From: Methanolobus tindarius DSM 2278
Lineage (GTDB): Archaea; Halobacteriota; Methanosarcinia; Methanosarcinales; Methanosarcinaceae
DNA length: 64,000 nt
NCBI RefSeq assembly: GCF_000504205.1
Contig: NZ_AZAJ01000001.1
Span: 62,001-126,000 of the forward strand
Direction: 5' to 3'
Shown here: piece by piece, positions 1-9,408 of the stretch
How the letters are laid out: the number at the start of each line of letters is the position of its first letter
How positions within the stretch are numbered: position 1 is the stretch's first letter
Position numbers and translations under genes: made by a program
The notes under the pieces: generated by a model
What the model was told of the DNA's origin: nothing
Database searches by the model: none
What the model saw: only the letters and a program-made list of their open reading frames with translations

Positions 1-1
1 T

Positions 2-526
2 ATTAATGACAAAGTCGAAAGTATTCCGGACGATGAAAAGGTCCGTGTATACTATGCAGAAGGATCTACCGGTCTAAAAACAGATCCATCAGGTTCATTG
101 CATTCTGAAGTAATCGATATATGCGGCGGTATTAATGTTGCTGATTGCCAGGTAACACCAGGAATGGGAATGACACCGGTTTCCATAGAACAGGTTGCTG
201 AATGGAACCCTGAAGTAATACTGACAACAGATTCCGAGTTCTACAATTCTATTTATTCAGATCCATTATGGGCAAATATTGATGCTGTGCAGAATGGACG
301 TGTATATCTGGCGCCACAAAACCCTTTCTGCTGGATAGACAGACCATATGGTGTACATCGCGTGATAGGAGCTGCATGGACAGCTAATGTACTCTACCCG
401 GAACTGTTTCCGGATACTGAACTAGAAGAATTAACAACTGAGTTCTATTCACAATTCTTCCATTACGACCTCAATAATGAAGAACTGAAGAATTTGCTCT
501 ACCCCGAAGAGGAGGCATTGGCATGA
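2..526 (+). CDS. ABC transporter substrate-binding protein, iron-chelate/cobalamin type (5' truncated by window edge)
   Basis: The reading frame is open from the first bases of the window, so the N-terminus (lipobox or signal and lobe 1) lies outside. What remains is the second lobe of a helical-backbone (TroA/BtuF/FepB-like) binding protein: a VYYAEGS strand, a Ser-Leu-His helix, an ICGGINVAD loop, WNPEVILTTDSEFY, AVQNGRVYLAP and a C-terminal helical part ending near a YPELFPDTELEE stretch. By family knowledge it captures a metal chelate, corrinoid or haem-like ligand outside the cell and delivers it to the FecCD permease encoded at 2925-3944. It overlaps the next gene by an ATGA junction, so it belongs to the same operon. 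The ligand cannot be read from the sequence. Confidence 0.9.
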   Translation: MNDKVESIPDDEKVRVYYAEGSTGLKTDPSGSLHSEVIDICGGINVADCQVTPGMGMTPVSIEQVAEWNPEVILTTDSEFYNSIYSDPLWANIDAVQNGRVYLAPQNPFCWIDRPYGVHRVIGAAWTANVLYPELFPDTELEELTTEFYSQFFHYDLNNEELKNLLYPEEEALA

Positions 527-1140
527 AGCAGGATGATAAGTTGCATAATTTCCCGGATATAGCAGAGAATGTGTTTGCACCAATTTATCCTGTGATAGCA
601 TCCGACATAATTGCTTCCAGTGGCATAAAAGAAGGAATATGCATTGACCTTGGGTGCGGGCTTGCATCACTTGGAATTGCTCTGGCAGAACAGACATCTC
701 TTACGGTTTATGCTGTGGACATCTCAGAGAAAATGTACGAACTGGCAACGGAAAAAGCTTCCAGACACGATGTTTCTGACAGATTAAAACCAACATTGGC
801 AGATGTGCATAAACTCCCATTTAATGATGATTTTGCAAATCTCATAGTGAGCCGCGGCTCTGTATTCTTCTGGAATGATCTACCTGTTGCCTTCAGTGAA
901 ATTGCCAGAATACTTGCCCCCGGAGGTGAAGCCTGGATAGGTGGTGGTTTTGGTACCGCCGAACTTCGCCAGCAGATAGCAAAAACAATGGAAGAACGTG
1001 ATCCTGGCTGGCAGGAAGGTTCTAAAAAAAGGCTCAGCCCGGAGAACAAGCAGGCAATGAAGAATGCCTGTGTCAGTACAGGGCTGCTATTCAGGGTTGT
1101 AGATGATGGTGCTGGATTCTGGGTGGTTCTGAATAAGTAA
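523..1140 (+). CDS. class I SAM-dependent methyltransferase (UbiE/MenG-like) in importer operon
   Basis: This is a 205-residue Rossmann-type methyltransferase. It shows the SAM-binding glycine-rich motif I (CIDLGCGLASLG, about residues 46-57), the acidic end of beta2 (YAVDIS), a DVHKLPF motif II-like segment and a SRGSVFFW motif III region followed by EIARILAPGGEAWIGGG. The start ATG overlaps the TGA of the binding-protein gene (ATGA), so translation is coupled. No fused substrate domain is present. Its place between a chelate-binding protein and a radical SAM protein suggests it methylates the imported molecule or a derivative; that is inference. Generic members of this fold also act on quinones, tetrapyrroles and small acids. 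Confidence 0.85.
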   Translation: MKQDDKLHNFPDIAENVFAPIYPVIASDIIASSGIKEGICIDLGCGLASLGIALAEQTSLTVYAVDISEKMYELATEKASRHDVSDRLKPTLADVHKLPFNDDFANLIVSRGSVFFWNDLPVAFSEIARILAPGGEAWIGGGFGTAELRQQIAKTMEERDPGWQEGSKKRLSPENKQAMKNACVSTGLLFRVVDDGAGFWVVLNK

Positions 1141-1159
1141 TATTGAAAGGAGGCAAAAA

Positions 1160-2932
1160 ATGAAGTGCAAGATATGTGAAATGGCTTGTGATATCAACGA
1201 GCACAGTACCGGCAGATGCAAAACCTACCAGCTTGATGGTGACAAAATAATTCAGGATCCAGAACTTGGGTATCTGGGAGCGTTTCCTGTTTCAATAGAG
1301 ACTATACCCATGCTCCACTATTATCCTGCAGGAAAATTCCTCCAGGTATTCAGCACAGGTTGTAACTTCAAATGTCCGGGATGCATTGCAAGACTTTTGG
1401 CTTCAAGAAGGTCGCTTGGATGGCCAACACTGAACCCTGACCAGGTTATTGAAACTGCACTGAAACTTGGGTGCATTGGAATAGTTTCCACACTTAACGA
1501 ACCGGCTGCGAATTTCTATATGTTCCACGAACTGGCACTTAAAGCAAAAGAAAAAGGTCTCCTCGTTGGTTGTTCTTCTAATTGCTACTTTACGGAAGAA
1601 ACTATTGAGGAGCTTTCAGGTTTTGTCAATTTCATGAATGTAGGCATAAAGGGACATTCTGATGACTCTTACAGGAATTGTGGAGTCCTGTCCTCAAAAC
1701 CAGTATTTCGTAATATCGAAAAACTACACAGGATGGGCGTACACGTTGAAGTCTCAGCAGTCTACATGAAAGGAAAGGAAGAAGACGTTATTCAGGTTGC
1801 CAGAACCCTTGCAAACATATCAACCTCAATTCCTCTGCAACTCATGAGATTCATCCCATTCGGCGATGCACCAATAGCACTTGAACCGTCCATAGGCGCA
1901 TCTGAAAGACTGTGCAACAGCCTGCATGATCACCTTCAGCATGTTTACCTCTTTAATTCCCCGGGCACAGGACTAATGGATACATTCTGTCCTGAATGTG
2001 GGGAAGTAATAATAGAAAGAGAGTTCTACGGCCCCATGGGTTCCAGACTCCTGAAACCATGGAGCAATTACAGCTGTGAATGTGGCCACAGTATTCCAGT
2101 TACCGGCACAGGTGCCATCGAAAGTTTCAGTGAATCCGGATTTATGGGTGGATACAGGATAAGCCGTGCTTTTGGAATGGTTCATGCGGTCCTTACATGC
2201 CTGGGAATTCCCGAAGAAGAAAGGATGCTTGAAGTATGGAAAAAGATTTCCAGCTCAGAAGCTCTCATGGATATCCATCATATGATACAGAATCCGACAT
2301 CATATCTGGAATATATCAGGTTGATTGCTGACAAGGCGGGCGTACAGGAAAAGGGTGAAGACCTTGTCTCATTCATCGGCAAGCGTCTTGAGCTTATTGA
2401 ACGGGTCGCCTCTGAAAATGATGGCGGAAGCGCATACTATTGCATGGGTTCACCGCTTTTTGCACTGAACGCCGGAAGAATGGAAAACAATCTTGTTAAT
2501 TTTGCCGGAGGGCAAAGTATCAACAAATTACTTCAGAAAGAAGGTAAGCCTGGTTTCAATGTTGAACCGGGATTTATCAACGATAATAACCCCAAAACGA
2601 TATTCATCTCCGGTTTTCTTTCCCGCCCACTTTATGAGTTCTACGGCCTCTGCAAGTATTATGGAATAGAAGCAGATGCAGTAAAGCAGCAGAGAATCTA
2701 TGCACTTCCACCTTCATGGGATTTTGGAAGCCCACGCTGGATACTCGGATTACTTTATATAGCAGATAAGCTGCATCCTGGTAAACTTGAAATAGACATT
2801 GAACAGGAAGCAAATACATTCTACAGGCGTTACTACGGCATATATTATAGCGAAGCAAAGCCTAACAGGTCTTTCCACAGACCATCTTCAGGAATCTGGC
2901 CAGGGGAACTCACGGGGTGTACTCATGCCTGA
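1160..2932 (+). CDS. radical SAM protein with a periplasmic-binding-protein-like C-terminal lobe
   Basis: The protein has 590 residues with an RBS (aaaggagg) before ATG. The N-terminus has a small Cys cluster (CKICEMACD...GRC, residues 3-19). The radical SAM core starts near residue 70 with CNFKCPGC, the CxxxCxxC ligands of the [4Fe-4S] cluster, followed by TLNEPAANF and VGIKGHSDDSY. Around residues 275-312 a CPEC...CEC pair looks like a zinc ribbon or auxiliary site. From about residue 380 the chain matches the backbone helix and second lobe of BtuF/FepB-type binding proteins: AYYCMGS, NFAGGQSIN, NPKTIFISGF, QQRIYALPP, SPRWILGLLYIADKLHPGK and EANTFYRRYYGI, in the same order as in the binding protein at 2-526. 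No signal peptide is present, so the lobe should be cytoplasmic. It may bind the imported ligand during radical chemistry (inference). The last 8 bases overlap the permease gene. Confidence 0.85.
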   Translation: MKCKICEMACDINEHSTGRCKTYQLDGDKIIQDPELGYLGAFPVSIETIPMLHYYPAGKFLQVFSTGCNFKCPGCIARLLASRRSLGWPTLNPDQVIETALKLGCIGIVSTLNEPAANFYMFHELALKAKEKGLLVGCSSNCYFTEETIEELSGFVNFMNVGIKGHSDDSYRNCGVLSSKPVFRNIEKLHRMGVHVEVSAVYMKGKEEDVIQVARTLANISTSIPLQLMRFIPFGDAPIALEPSIGASERLCNSLHDHLQHVYLFNSPGTGLMDTFCPECGEVIIEREFYGPMGSRLLKPWSNYSCECGHSIPVTGTGAIESFSESGFMGGYRISRAFGMVHAVLTCLGIPEEERMLEVWKKISSSEALMDIHHMIQNPTSYLEYIRLIADKAGVQEKGEDLVSFIGKRLELIERVASENDGGSAYYCMGSPLFALNAGRMENNLVNFAGGQSINKLLQKEGKPGFNVEPGFINDNNPKTIFISGFLSRPLYEFYGLCKYYGIEADAVKQQRIYALPPSWDFGSPRWILGLLYIADKLHPGKLEIDIEQEANTFYRRYYGIYYSEAKPNRSFHRPSSGIWPGELTGCTHA

Positions 2933-3944
2933 TTACAGGCGATGTGCCACCATTTCAATTTATTTGCTTCCAATATTGTTATTAGTTGCTTCACTCTTTG
3001 TTGGCAGGTACCAGATGCCAGCATCACTTGTAATTGCTGATATCGTGAATACAGTAATTTCCTTTATATCAGGAACTGCAAGCCCGGTATCCACACAACA
3101 TACTGTGCTTTTCAGTGTAAGGTTACCAAGAATTCTAGCATCCTTGCTCGTTGGTTCATCACTTTCGCTTGCAGGAGTATCTTTCCAGGGAGTATTCCGA
3201 AATCCACTGGTATCACCTTATATTCTTGGCGTGGGAGCCGGCGCAGGTTTTGGTGCATGTGCAGGTATTTTACTCTGGGACAGCCAGCTCGCAATACAAC
3301 TGCTGTCATTTGCCTGTGGACTGATAGCAATGTTTGGAGCCATCAGTATGGGAAAGGTCAGCAAAGGAACAGGAACTCTTGTATTCGTTCTTTCAGGAAT
3401 AATCGTAGGTTCGATATTCACAGCCCTTATCTCACTTGCAAAATACGTGGCTGACCCTTATGATGACCTGCCGGAAATTGTGTTCTGGCTCATGGGAAGC
3501 CTGTCTTCAATAAGATATAACGATCTGCTCTGGATTATTGCACCAATGCTCCTGGGAACATTGGTGCTTTTCCTCCTGAGATGGAGAATCAATATCCTGT
3601 CACTGGGGGATGAAGAAGCACGCTCTCTTGGAGTAAATGTTGACCAGATACGCCTGATAATTATTATCTGTGCCACTCTTATCACATCGGCTGCTGTGAG
3701 TATCAGCGGTGTTATCGGATGGGTGGGACTTGTGGTACCACATATTGCAAGGATGATCGTAGGTCCGAATTACAACCGGCTTCTGCCAATGAGCATGGTG
3801 ATCGGTGCATCCTTCATGCTTCTGGTAGATGACCTTGCAAGAACTGTAACTGCAACAGAAATACCGCTGGGAATAATCACTTCCCTGCTTGGTGCACCGT
3901 TATTTGCATACCTTCTGAAAAGGGGGCGTATGGGATGGAATTAG
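2925..3944 (+). CDS. FecCD/BtuC-family ABC transporter permease
   Basis: The product of about 339 residues has roughly nine or ten hydrophobic helices. Family signatures are visible: RLPRILASLLVGSSLSLAGVSFQGVFRNPLVSPYILGVGAGAGFGA near the N-terminal third (quoted in parts; key residues RLPR, GxxFQGxxRNPLxxPxxLG), and SISGVIGWVGLVVPHIAR with GPNYNRLLP toward the C-terminus, which is the coupling region for the ATPase. I start it at ATG 2925, which has ggggtg six bases upstream and overlaps the radical SAM gene by 8 bases. The frame is open further upstream, but that part is antisensible junk inside the previous gene. It forms the membrane channel of the importer together with the ATPase at 3935. 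Confidence 0.92.
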   Translation: MPDYRRCATISIYLLPILLLVASLFVGRYQMPASLVIADIVNTVISFISGTASPVSTQHTVLFSVRLPRILASLLVGSSLSLAGVSFQGVFRNPLVSPYILGVGAGAGFGACAGILLWDSQLAIQLLSFACGLIAMFGAISMGKVSKGTGTLVFVLSGIIVGSIFTALISLAKYVADPYDDLPEIVFWLMGSLSSIRYNDLLWIIAPMLLGTLVLFLLRWRINILSLGDEEARSLGVNVDQIRLIIIICATLITSAAVSISGVIGWVGLVVPHIARMIVGPNYNRLLPMSMVIGASFMLLVDDLARTVTATEIPLGIITSLLGAPLFAYLLKRGRMGWN

Positions 3945-4729
3945 AATTAATCTTAGAAGTAGATTCACTGGCATATTCGTATGGTAAAGGACCGGTCTTT
4001 GAGGATGTATCATTTTCAATGAAAGGTGGGGAAGTAATGTGTGTACTTGGACCCAACGGAGTTGGTAAATCCACACTTATCAAATGCATTGCAGGTATTT
4101 TCAAACCTGCTGCAGGTTCTGTCCGTATACAGGGCGAAGATACTCAAACAATGACTTCAGGGTCTATTGCAAAGAAAGTCGGATATGTGCCTCAACAGAA
4201 CGAGACCGTTTTCCCATTCGACGTACTGGATTTTGTGGTGATGGGAAGAACACCTCATCTTTCACTCTTCGGTTCGCCGGGAGAAGGTGATATGGAAATT
4301 GCATGGAAGTCCCTTGAAACAGTCGGTGTTGAGCACCTTTCTGACAGGACATTGAATAGTCTCAGTGGAGGACAACGGCAGATGGTGCTTATTGCCCGTG
4401 CTCTTGCACAGGAACCAGCACTTTTATTATTGGATGAACCTACTGCGCATCTTGATTTTGGAAACCAGGTGTTGGTTCTTGAAACCGTAAAGAAACTTTC
4501 AGCATCAGGAATGTCGATTGTTATGAACACTCACATGCCTGACCATGCTTTCCTTGTAGGCAGCAATGCAGTTGCTCTGACAGGTGGTAAACTACTTGCC
4601 TGCGGACCGGTTCCATCGGTTGTGAACAGTCAGACAATGTCATCTGTTTATGGTATAGATGTCACTGTAAGAGACATATCTGATATTAACAGAAAAGTCT
4701 GTGTCCCGTGTGGAAGTGGAAAGTGCTGA
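3935..4729 (+). CDS. ABC transporter ATP-binding protein, FepC/BtuD type
   Basis: This 264-residue nucleotide-binding subunit has all motifs present: Walker A GPNGVGKST (about residues 40-48), Q-loop VPQQNE, signature LSGGQRQ, Walker B LLLLDEPTAHLD, and the switch His in MNTHMPDH. The start overlaps the permease stop by 10 bases, with agggggc as RBS. The extreme C-terminus is unusual, ending in VCVPCGSGKC with three cysteines, which might bind a metal; that is only a visual impression. It is the last gene of the operon; no clear hairpin terminator follows before the promoter of the next gene. Confidence 0.93.
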   Translation: MELELILEVDSLAYSYGKGPVFEDVSFSMKGGEVMCVLGPNGVGKSTLIKCIAGIFKPAAGSVRIQGEDTQTMTSGSIAKKVGYVPQQNETVFPFDVLDFVVMGRTPHLSLFGSPGEGDMEIAWKSLETVGVEHLSDRTLNSLSGGQRQMVLIARALAQEPALLLLDEPTAHLDFGNQVLVLETVKKLSASGMSIVMNTHMPDHAFLVGSNAVALTGGKLLACGPVPSVVNSQTMSSVYGIDVTVRDISDINRKVCVPCGSGKC

Positions 4730-4828
4730 ACCTTTCCGCTTATAACAGTGGCAGAAATGCATTGTTATTTTGTGAAGTAAATAATTCATAATTTTTTCAT
4801 TAATATTACAGATTTTGAATTCAGATAA

Positions 4829-4838
4829 ACTATAAATA
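4829..4838 (+). promoter_or_regulatory. archaeal TATA box of the S-layer-like gene
   Basis: The sequence actataaata lies about 80 bases before the chosen ATG at 4916 and is surrounded by AT-rich DNA. The predicted start of transcription is near 4860, giving a leader of about 55 bases that ends in a good RBS (ggagg at 4905-4909). Confidence 0.5.
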
Positions 4839-4915
4839 CCATTATGTTTGTTAGAACATAACGCTAAAAATAACAATTGTTGTTATGGATGGACGAACTT
4901 ACTCGGAGGCTAAAA

Positions 4916-6163
4916 ATGATACAACAATTTGGAAAAACAATAATATTGAGTATAATACTACTTTTTGTTCTTGCAACGGCCTCTCCCTGTCTGGCCACAA
5001 ATGTGGATATAAGGGGGGCTCCTATAGATACCGGTTCTACGGATTCTGGAAATATTTCCTGGGATTATTCTACTTTTCCCGGAATGTTTTTTGCTGCAAA
5101 TAAGTACACTCAACTCGTCAAAGGTGCCGGGGAACACCTGTACTATCAAGATGACGGAAGAAATCCTGCAATAGGTTCAGCCAATCCAACAGCAAATGTA
5201 ATCGATGAAGGTGAACTTATATACACAACAAGTCAGCTTGCTTCAAAATACAGTGTCTATTCTGAAGAGCAGAACGTAACAAAGGTGACAAAATTCTATA
5301 CAATCTCCATATTTGGAACTTCATACTGTGCAGTTGACAACGATGCTACTACGCTTGCAAAGATATTGATGAAACAGGATAGTTCCGATAAGAAGACACT
5401 TAAAAGTGGTGATAAGTGGGAGATGAAGAATGGATATTCTCTTGTGATGAATGCTGTGGACATTGAAGGTTCAAAATGTTATGTTACCCTTTACAAGGGC
5501 GATGAAGAGCTTGACACCGGCGTGATTTCAACAGAAGCTACAACAGATGACAGGATATACACTGTTGAACAAGAATGTGCAGATGGTTCGGAACATATAT
5601 ATTTCCTGACATATGTAGATTCCATATTCGCAGGCCAGGAGGATAATTTTGCAGTTCTCAAATATACGTGGCTTGCAGACAAGGACAGTTATACAGAAAT
5701 AGAAAACGGTGATGAGTTCGGTAATTTTGAAGTCGATGAAGCTACGGAATCCGGACTTGTACTATCCAACAGTAATACTATTACTATGACTGTAAGTGCC
5801 GGATCTTCTACAGCAATTACAGGTGACTGGTTCTTTATGTCCTCTGACAAGGAAAAAGGCAGTAACGGAGGATATGTATTCTATCCTGTAAAAAGAGTTG
5901 TTATAGAGGATACACCTACAGAAAATGCAGTTACAGAGGAAACAATCGAAGCTTCGGAAGAAGACGATGAGGATACTGTAATAGTAGATATGTCTGAATC
6001 AGAGGAGGATGTTGATGCTTCAACTAGTAACACGGATCAGCCCTCACCAGATGATTCAGTTCCAGATGATTCTGCTGTAGAGAATTCCATTCCTGGATTT
6101 GAGGGTTACATAGCCATTCTTGCAATTTCTATGTTGCTCTTCTTCCGCAGAAATAAATTATAA
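4916..6163 (+). CDS. Methanosarcina-type S-layer domain protein with PGF-type C-terminal anchor
   Basis: The protein has 415 residues. I start at ATG 4916 because ggagg sits seven bases upstream and the N-terminus is then a clean signal peptide (MIQQFGKTII...ATASPCLA). The mature part begins VDIRGAPIDTG and contains ISWDYSTFPGMFFAANKY, KKTLKSGDKWEMKNGYSLVMNAVDIEG-like and AVLKYTWLADKDSYTEIENGDEFGNFEV-like segments (key blocks only), the pattern of the DUF1608/S-layer family (PF07752). Only one such domain is visible, whereas the main Methanosarcina S-layer proteins carry two. An acidic Ser/Thr/Asp linker (about residues 335-385) leads to IPGFEGY, a hydrophobic stretch and FRRNKL, a PGF-CTERM-like sorting tail. 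It may be a minor tile or accessory envelope protein. Confidence 0.82.
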   Translation: MIQQFGKTIILSIILLFVLATASPCLATNVDIRGAPIDTGSTDSGNISWDYSTFPGMFFAANKYTQLVKGAGEHLYYQDDGRNPAIGSANPTANVIDEGELIYTTSQLASKYSVYSEEQNVTKVTKFYTISIFGTSYCAVDNDATTLAKILMKQDSSDKKTLKSGDKWEMKNGYSLVMNAVDIEGSKCYVTLYKGDEELDTGVISTEATTDDRIYTVEQECADGSEHIYFLTYVDSIFAGQEDNFAVLKYTWLADKDSYTEIENGDEFGNFEVDEATESGLVLSNSNTITMTVSAGSSTAITGDWFFMSSDKEKGSNGGYVFYPVKRVVIEDTPTENAVTEETIEASEEDDEDTVIVDMSESEEDVDASTSNTDQPSPDDSVPDDSAVENSIPGFEGYIAILAISMLLFFRRNKL

Positions 6164-6182
6164 ATTATAAAATAAGAACAAG

Positions 6183-6207
6183 AACACTCTGTATAAGAGT
6201 GTTTTTT
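6183..6207. terminator. intrinsic-type hairpin between convergent genes
   Basis: AACACTCT and AGAGTGTT form a perfect 8-bp stem with the loop GTATA and are followed by a T-run on the plus strand and preceded by an A-rich stretch. It lies just after the S-layer-like gene and faces the end of pheT, so it can serve both strands. Confidence 0.65.
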
Positions 6208-6284
6208 CTCTTTCTTACTGCTGGTGTAATGTATGTATCTCACCATTCTGTGAGAAGTAAACACATCAACTGAAATGATGAAGA

Positions 6285-7904
6285 TCAATCAAGAAGATCG
6301 ATCTCAAATCCTACAACTGGCTGACCAAGGCCGAAATTAACTATAACCTGAGGGAACAGTTCTCCCATGACACCTATTTTTTTGCCATTTACAAGAATGT
6401 CAGCCCTTCTGCCTTCCATGAAAGCCGGATCTTCTGATTCCACGACCTCGTATTCCACAAGTCTTTCACGCATAAGAGCATCCACAAGTTCCCTTACTTC
6501 TGTGAAATTTGCCTGTGGGCTTATGGAAACAGCTGCAAGGTGCAGGCCGTTCTTACCGTTGATAACAACATCACCAGCTTCAAAAATCTTCTGTGGAAGC
6601 TCCCTGTGCTGGTTCATGGAAAGTATCTCAATGAGATTCGGCAGGATAGTTGTCCTGACCATTGTCTGGTCTTCGCTTATCGGATGCATTACATAGGTGA
6701 CATCATCGGTCTTTTCCCTGCACATCCAGTCAAAGTGAACCCTGTCACTTGTAAGTGTGAACGGCATGACCTGAAGATATCCAAGTCCAGTCATGATCTC
6801 ACGCATATCAGTGCTTATGTCTGAAAGCATGTGAGACTTGCCTACTGTTGCATTCATCGGAAATACTGCAGGAATCTTGTCAAAGCCGTATCCAACTGCG
6901 ATATCTTCAATGATGTCAGAGTTATCAAGAATATCTGCACGGTAGCGTGGTATCTGAACTTCAATACGTCCGTCCTCAAGTTCTTTTGCACCAAAGCCCA
7001 TTCTTCCAAGCTGGTTAATTATCTCGTCAGCCGGAAGTTCCATACCAATAAGACCATCGATCTCTGCTCTTTCAAGCACCTTTACTCTTGGGCCCAGGTC
7101 TAGAGGAATATCCTCGGTTCCGTCTGCATTGATAACCTTAACATACTCTATTTCTCCGCCACGTTCTGCAAGAGCTGTTGTGACTATGTTGAGTGCAGTG
7201 TACACTTCATTGCTAAGTCCTGTGACATCCACCAGAAGATCGGTTGTATCTTCAGTTACCATTGTGAGTGTACCGTTAATTATTGGCGGGAATGAGAGCA
7301 CATTGTCGTTTGCATCAAGGATAAGTGGATACATGTCAAAACCATCAAGGATATGTGCGAAGCGTGTTCCTTTTGGATGCTTCTCAAGTATTTCCCTCAT
7401 GGTCATTGGTTCTGTAAAATCAAGAGGAACAAAACTGAAATCCGGGTCTGCTGCAATATACCTGAAAGGAGGCTGAACCTTTGAGAGATCGTGCACACCT
7501 ATTGAGACTTTTTTACGGTCACGTCCAAGTCCCCAGTGGAGTGATTCCTGAAGGTCCATCAGCGTCTTGATAGCACTTGAACTGAAATTTACACCACGGA
7601 CGATTGCACAGCCAAAAACCGGACGAACTGAATCTATATTCTCGTCTTTTCTAATCTCAACTGTGTAAGGCTTGACCTCATATTCCCTGAAACCGGGTTC
7701 TATATCAAGAAAACCACGCAATGCACGTGCAACGCCCTCTACACTGTAAAGGTCCGGGCGGTCAGGGAAGAATTCGATATCAATTGACTCCTCTTCTATA
7801 CGCTCGATATCTGCGCCTATCATCGGCACGCGCTCAATAATTGTATCCTTGTCTGTTCCGGTTAATTGTTCAAGGTCATCATATGGTAAGGTTATAATAG
7901 GCAT
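6285..7904 (-). CDS. pheT: phenylalanine--tRNA ligase beta subunit
   Basis: The 539-residue archaeal/eukaryal-type PheRS beta chain charges tRNA-Phe together with PheS, which is not in this window. Visible features are the N-terminal [16 protein letters not shown], a B3/B4 editing region ([21 protein letters not shown]), the B5 domain ([22 protein letters not shown] onward, key residues only) and the catalytic-like core with [32 protein letters not shown] and [12 protein letters not shown]. Length agrees with archaeal homologues. It stands alone on the minus strand with an upstream gap of 220 bases before the prenyltransferase gene. Nothing is odd about it. Confidence 0.96.
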   Translation of the reverse strand: MPIITLPYDDLEQLTGTDKDTIIERVPMIGADIERIEEESIDIEFFPDRPDLYSVEGVARALRGFLDIEPGFREYEVKPYTVEIRKDENIDSVRPVFGCAIVRGVNFSSSAIKTLMDLQESLHWGLGRDRKKVSIGVHDLSKVQPPFRYIAADPDFSFVPLDFTEPMTMREILEKHPKGTRFAHILDGFDMYPLILDANDNVLSFPPIINGTLTMVTEDTTDLLVDVTGLSNEVYTALNIVTTALAERGGEIEYVKVINADGTEDIPLDLGPRVKVLERAEIDGLIGMELPADEIINQLGRMGFGAKELEDGRIEVQIPRYRADILDNSDIIEDIAVGYGFDKIPAVFPMNATVGKSHMLSDISTDMREIMTGLGYLQVMPFTLTSDRVHFDWMCREKTDDVTYVMHPISEDQTMVRTTILPNLIEILSMNQHRELPQKIFEAGDVVINGKNGLHLAAVSISPQANFTEVRELVDALMRERLVEYEVVESEDPAFMEGRRADILVNGKKIGVMGELFPQVIVNFGLGQPVVGFEIDLLD

Positions 7905-8128
7905 AGGGTTTTCCTCAGTTCCTTCCCTGTTTTGTTCTAGCTATAATCTAGCAGAACATATCCACCTTTACATTTAATATTTGTGTTTAAATGTGACTAA
8001 ATGGGGTTTTCAGGGAGACATGCAGTTAGTTTGGAGAGTTCTTGTTCGTTTTTTAAGAGGAATTAGAACCCTATGCCTGAAACATAATAAATACTAAATT
8101 AATCCTAGCCAAATGTTGAATTAAATGC

Positions 8129-9037
8129 TTAGAAAACACTGAGCATTGTAACGTACTTTCCAGCAAAGATGAAAATCGACCACATAATTGGTTCAAATGC
8201 TGCAAAGATATAAGATGTGTATTCTTTTCTGGACTTTACAACCCTGTTAATGTAACTTACAGCGTAATAGAACATTGGAATTACTGCAAGTGTGAAAACC
8301 GGCAGAAGACCGATTAAAACACATCCCAGTATGAATACAACTGACACGATGTTAATAAGTCTGAGAATGAAAGGATATTTCTTGTCTCCAAGAATTGCAG
8401 GAACTGTCAGAAGGCCATCTTTACGGTCACCTTCCAAATCTCTTACATCAAAGAGAATCTGTATATTCATCATGCGAATGAAGACGAACAGTGCAAGCAT
8501 AATTGCACCGTATGTTATTGGCACTGAATAATAGATGAATGCGAAAATTGCCATGAATGCCCAGACGATAGAAACAAAGACATTCTTAAATGCCGGGATC
8601 TTTTTTGTGAGTTTCTTAAAATGACTTCCATAGAGAAGACCAAGAATAAGGATTGACATTCCAATTATAGTTATAATAACTGATGTGAAGACCATCATTA
8701 TGGTGAGAAGTACCAGAGAAGTGATAATGACTGTACACTTGCTCTTGTTCTTACATAACAGATACTTTGCACGACTGCTGTTTGTAGTTTCATCAGAGCT
8801 TGCACCCTGAGTATAATCGTAAAGGTAGATTGCGTAGAACAGAAGATATGTCACAAAAAGAATATCCCAGCTTACAGGAATCATAAACACAATTGAACAA
8901 GCCATTACAACAGAAACTGACCCTAAAGCAAAGAGATGGCCACCAAATACCAGTTCTCTCCAGAGAATACTCATAAGCATTACGATATCATTTCTAAATC
9001 CGAATCCGGAACTGACTGCATGTACATTAGAACTCAT
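8129..9037 (-). CDS. UbiA-family prenyltransferase
   Basis: The integral membrane protein has 302 residues and about eight or nine helices. The second Asp-rich motif is clear (DVRDLEGDRKDG, about residues 196-207), followed by the typical TVPAILG. The first motif is altered: YDYTQGASSDE takes the place of the usual NDxxDxxxD, so one magnesium-diphosphate site may be modified. Family members attach isoprenoid chains to aromatic rings, haem or glycerol phosphate. In a methanogen, candidates include methanophenazine or archaeal lipid synthesis; this cannot be decided here. No good RBS precedes the ATG, so the transcript may be leaderless. Confidence 0.82.
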   Translation of the reverse strand: MSSNVHAVSSGFGFRNDIVMLMSILWRELVFGGHLFALGSVSVVMACSIVFMIPVSWDILFVTYLLFYAIYLYDYTQGASSDETTNSSRAKYLLCKNKSKCTVIITSLVLLTIMMVFTSVIITIIGMSILILGLLYGSHFKKLTKKIPAFKNVFVSIVWAFMAIFAFIYYSVPITYGAIMLALFVFIRMMNIQILFDVRDLEGDRKDGLLTVPAILGDKKYPFILRLINIVSVVFILGCVLIGLLPVFTLAVIPMFYYAVSYINRVVKSRKEYTSYIFAAFEPIMWSIFIFAGKYVTMLSVF

Positions 9038-9408
9038 AAAAGTTGATTACTTTGGACACGCATGTCAATATAATGAATATAATTATAGTTTTATATTAAA
9101 ATTTATGAACATTCAGTATATACCAATGAACATACCCTTCCTTAATTAGTATCTACGAAAATGCAAGGAATGAAAATAAAAAGTTACGTTCAGTTTTGCA
9201 ATTAAATTTGTTAGATATTGCAAAAAAAAACAGAAACTGTACAGCATTGTAAGACAGGAAATTTACATTCTTACAATACCTTTAATTACCAGTATAGTAT
9301 AATTATAATAAGTATATAATATAATCAATCATGCTTCTGGCACCTTCAACATTACGAATTAATTAACAATTATTTATAACATCAAATTATCCATCCAGCG
9401 GTGAAACA
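9038..9408. other. AT-rich intergenic region between divergent genes
   Basis: About 370 bases lie between the prenyltransferase (minus) and the pilus ATPase (plus). They are strongly AT-rich and hold several TATA-like stretches (e.g. 9371-9379). I see no coding frame, tRNA or strong hairpin. Confidence 0.6.
9371..9379 (+). promoter_or_regulatory. TATA box before pilus ATPase gene
   Basis: The sequence tatttataa lies about 32 bases before ATG 9409, predicting a very short leader that still contains the cggtga RBS just before the start. Confidence 0.45.

Noticed and set aside
2799-2924. Longer start for the FecCD permease
   Set aside because: The extra 42 codons lie inside the radical SAM gene and are polar and unlike the family. 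ATG 2925 has a good RBS and gives the normal N-terminus.
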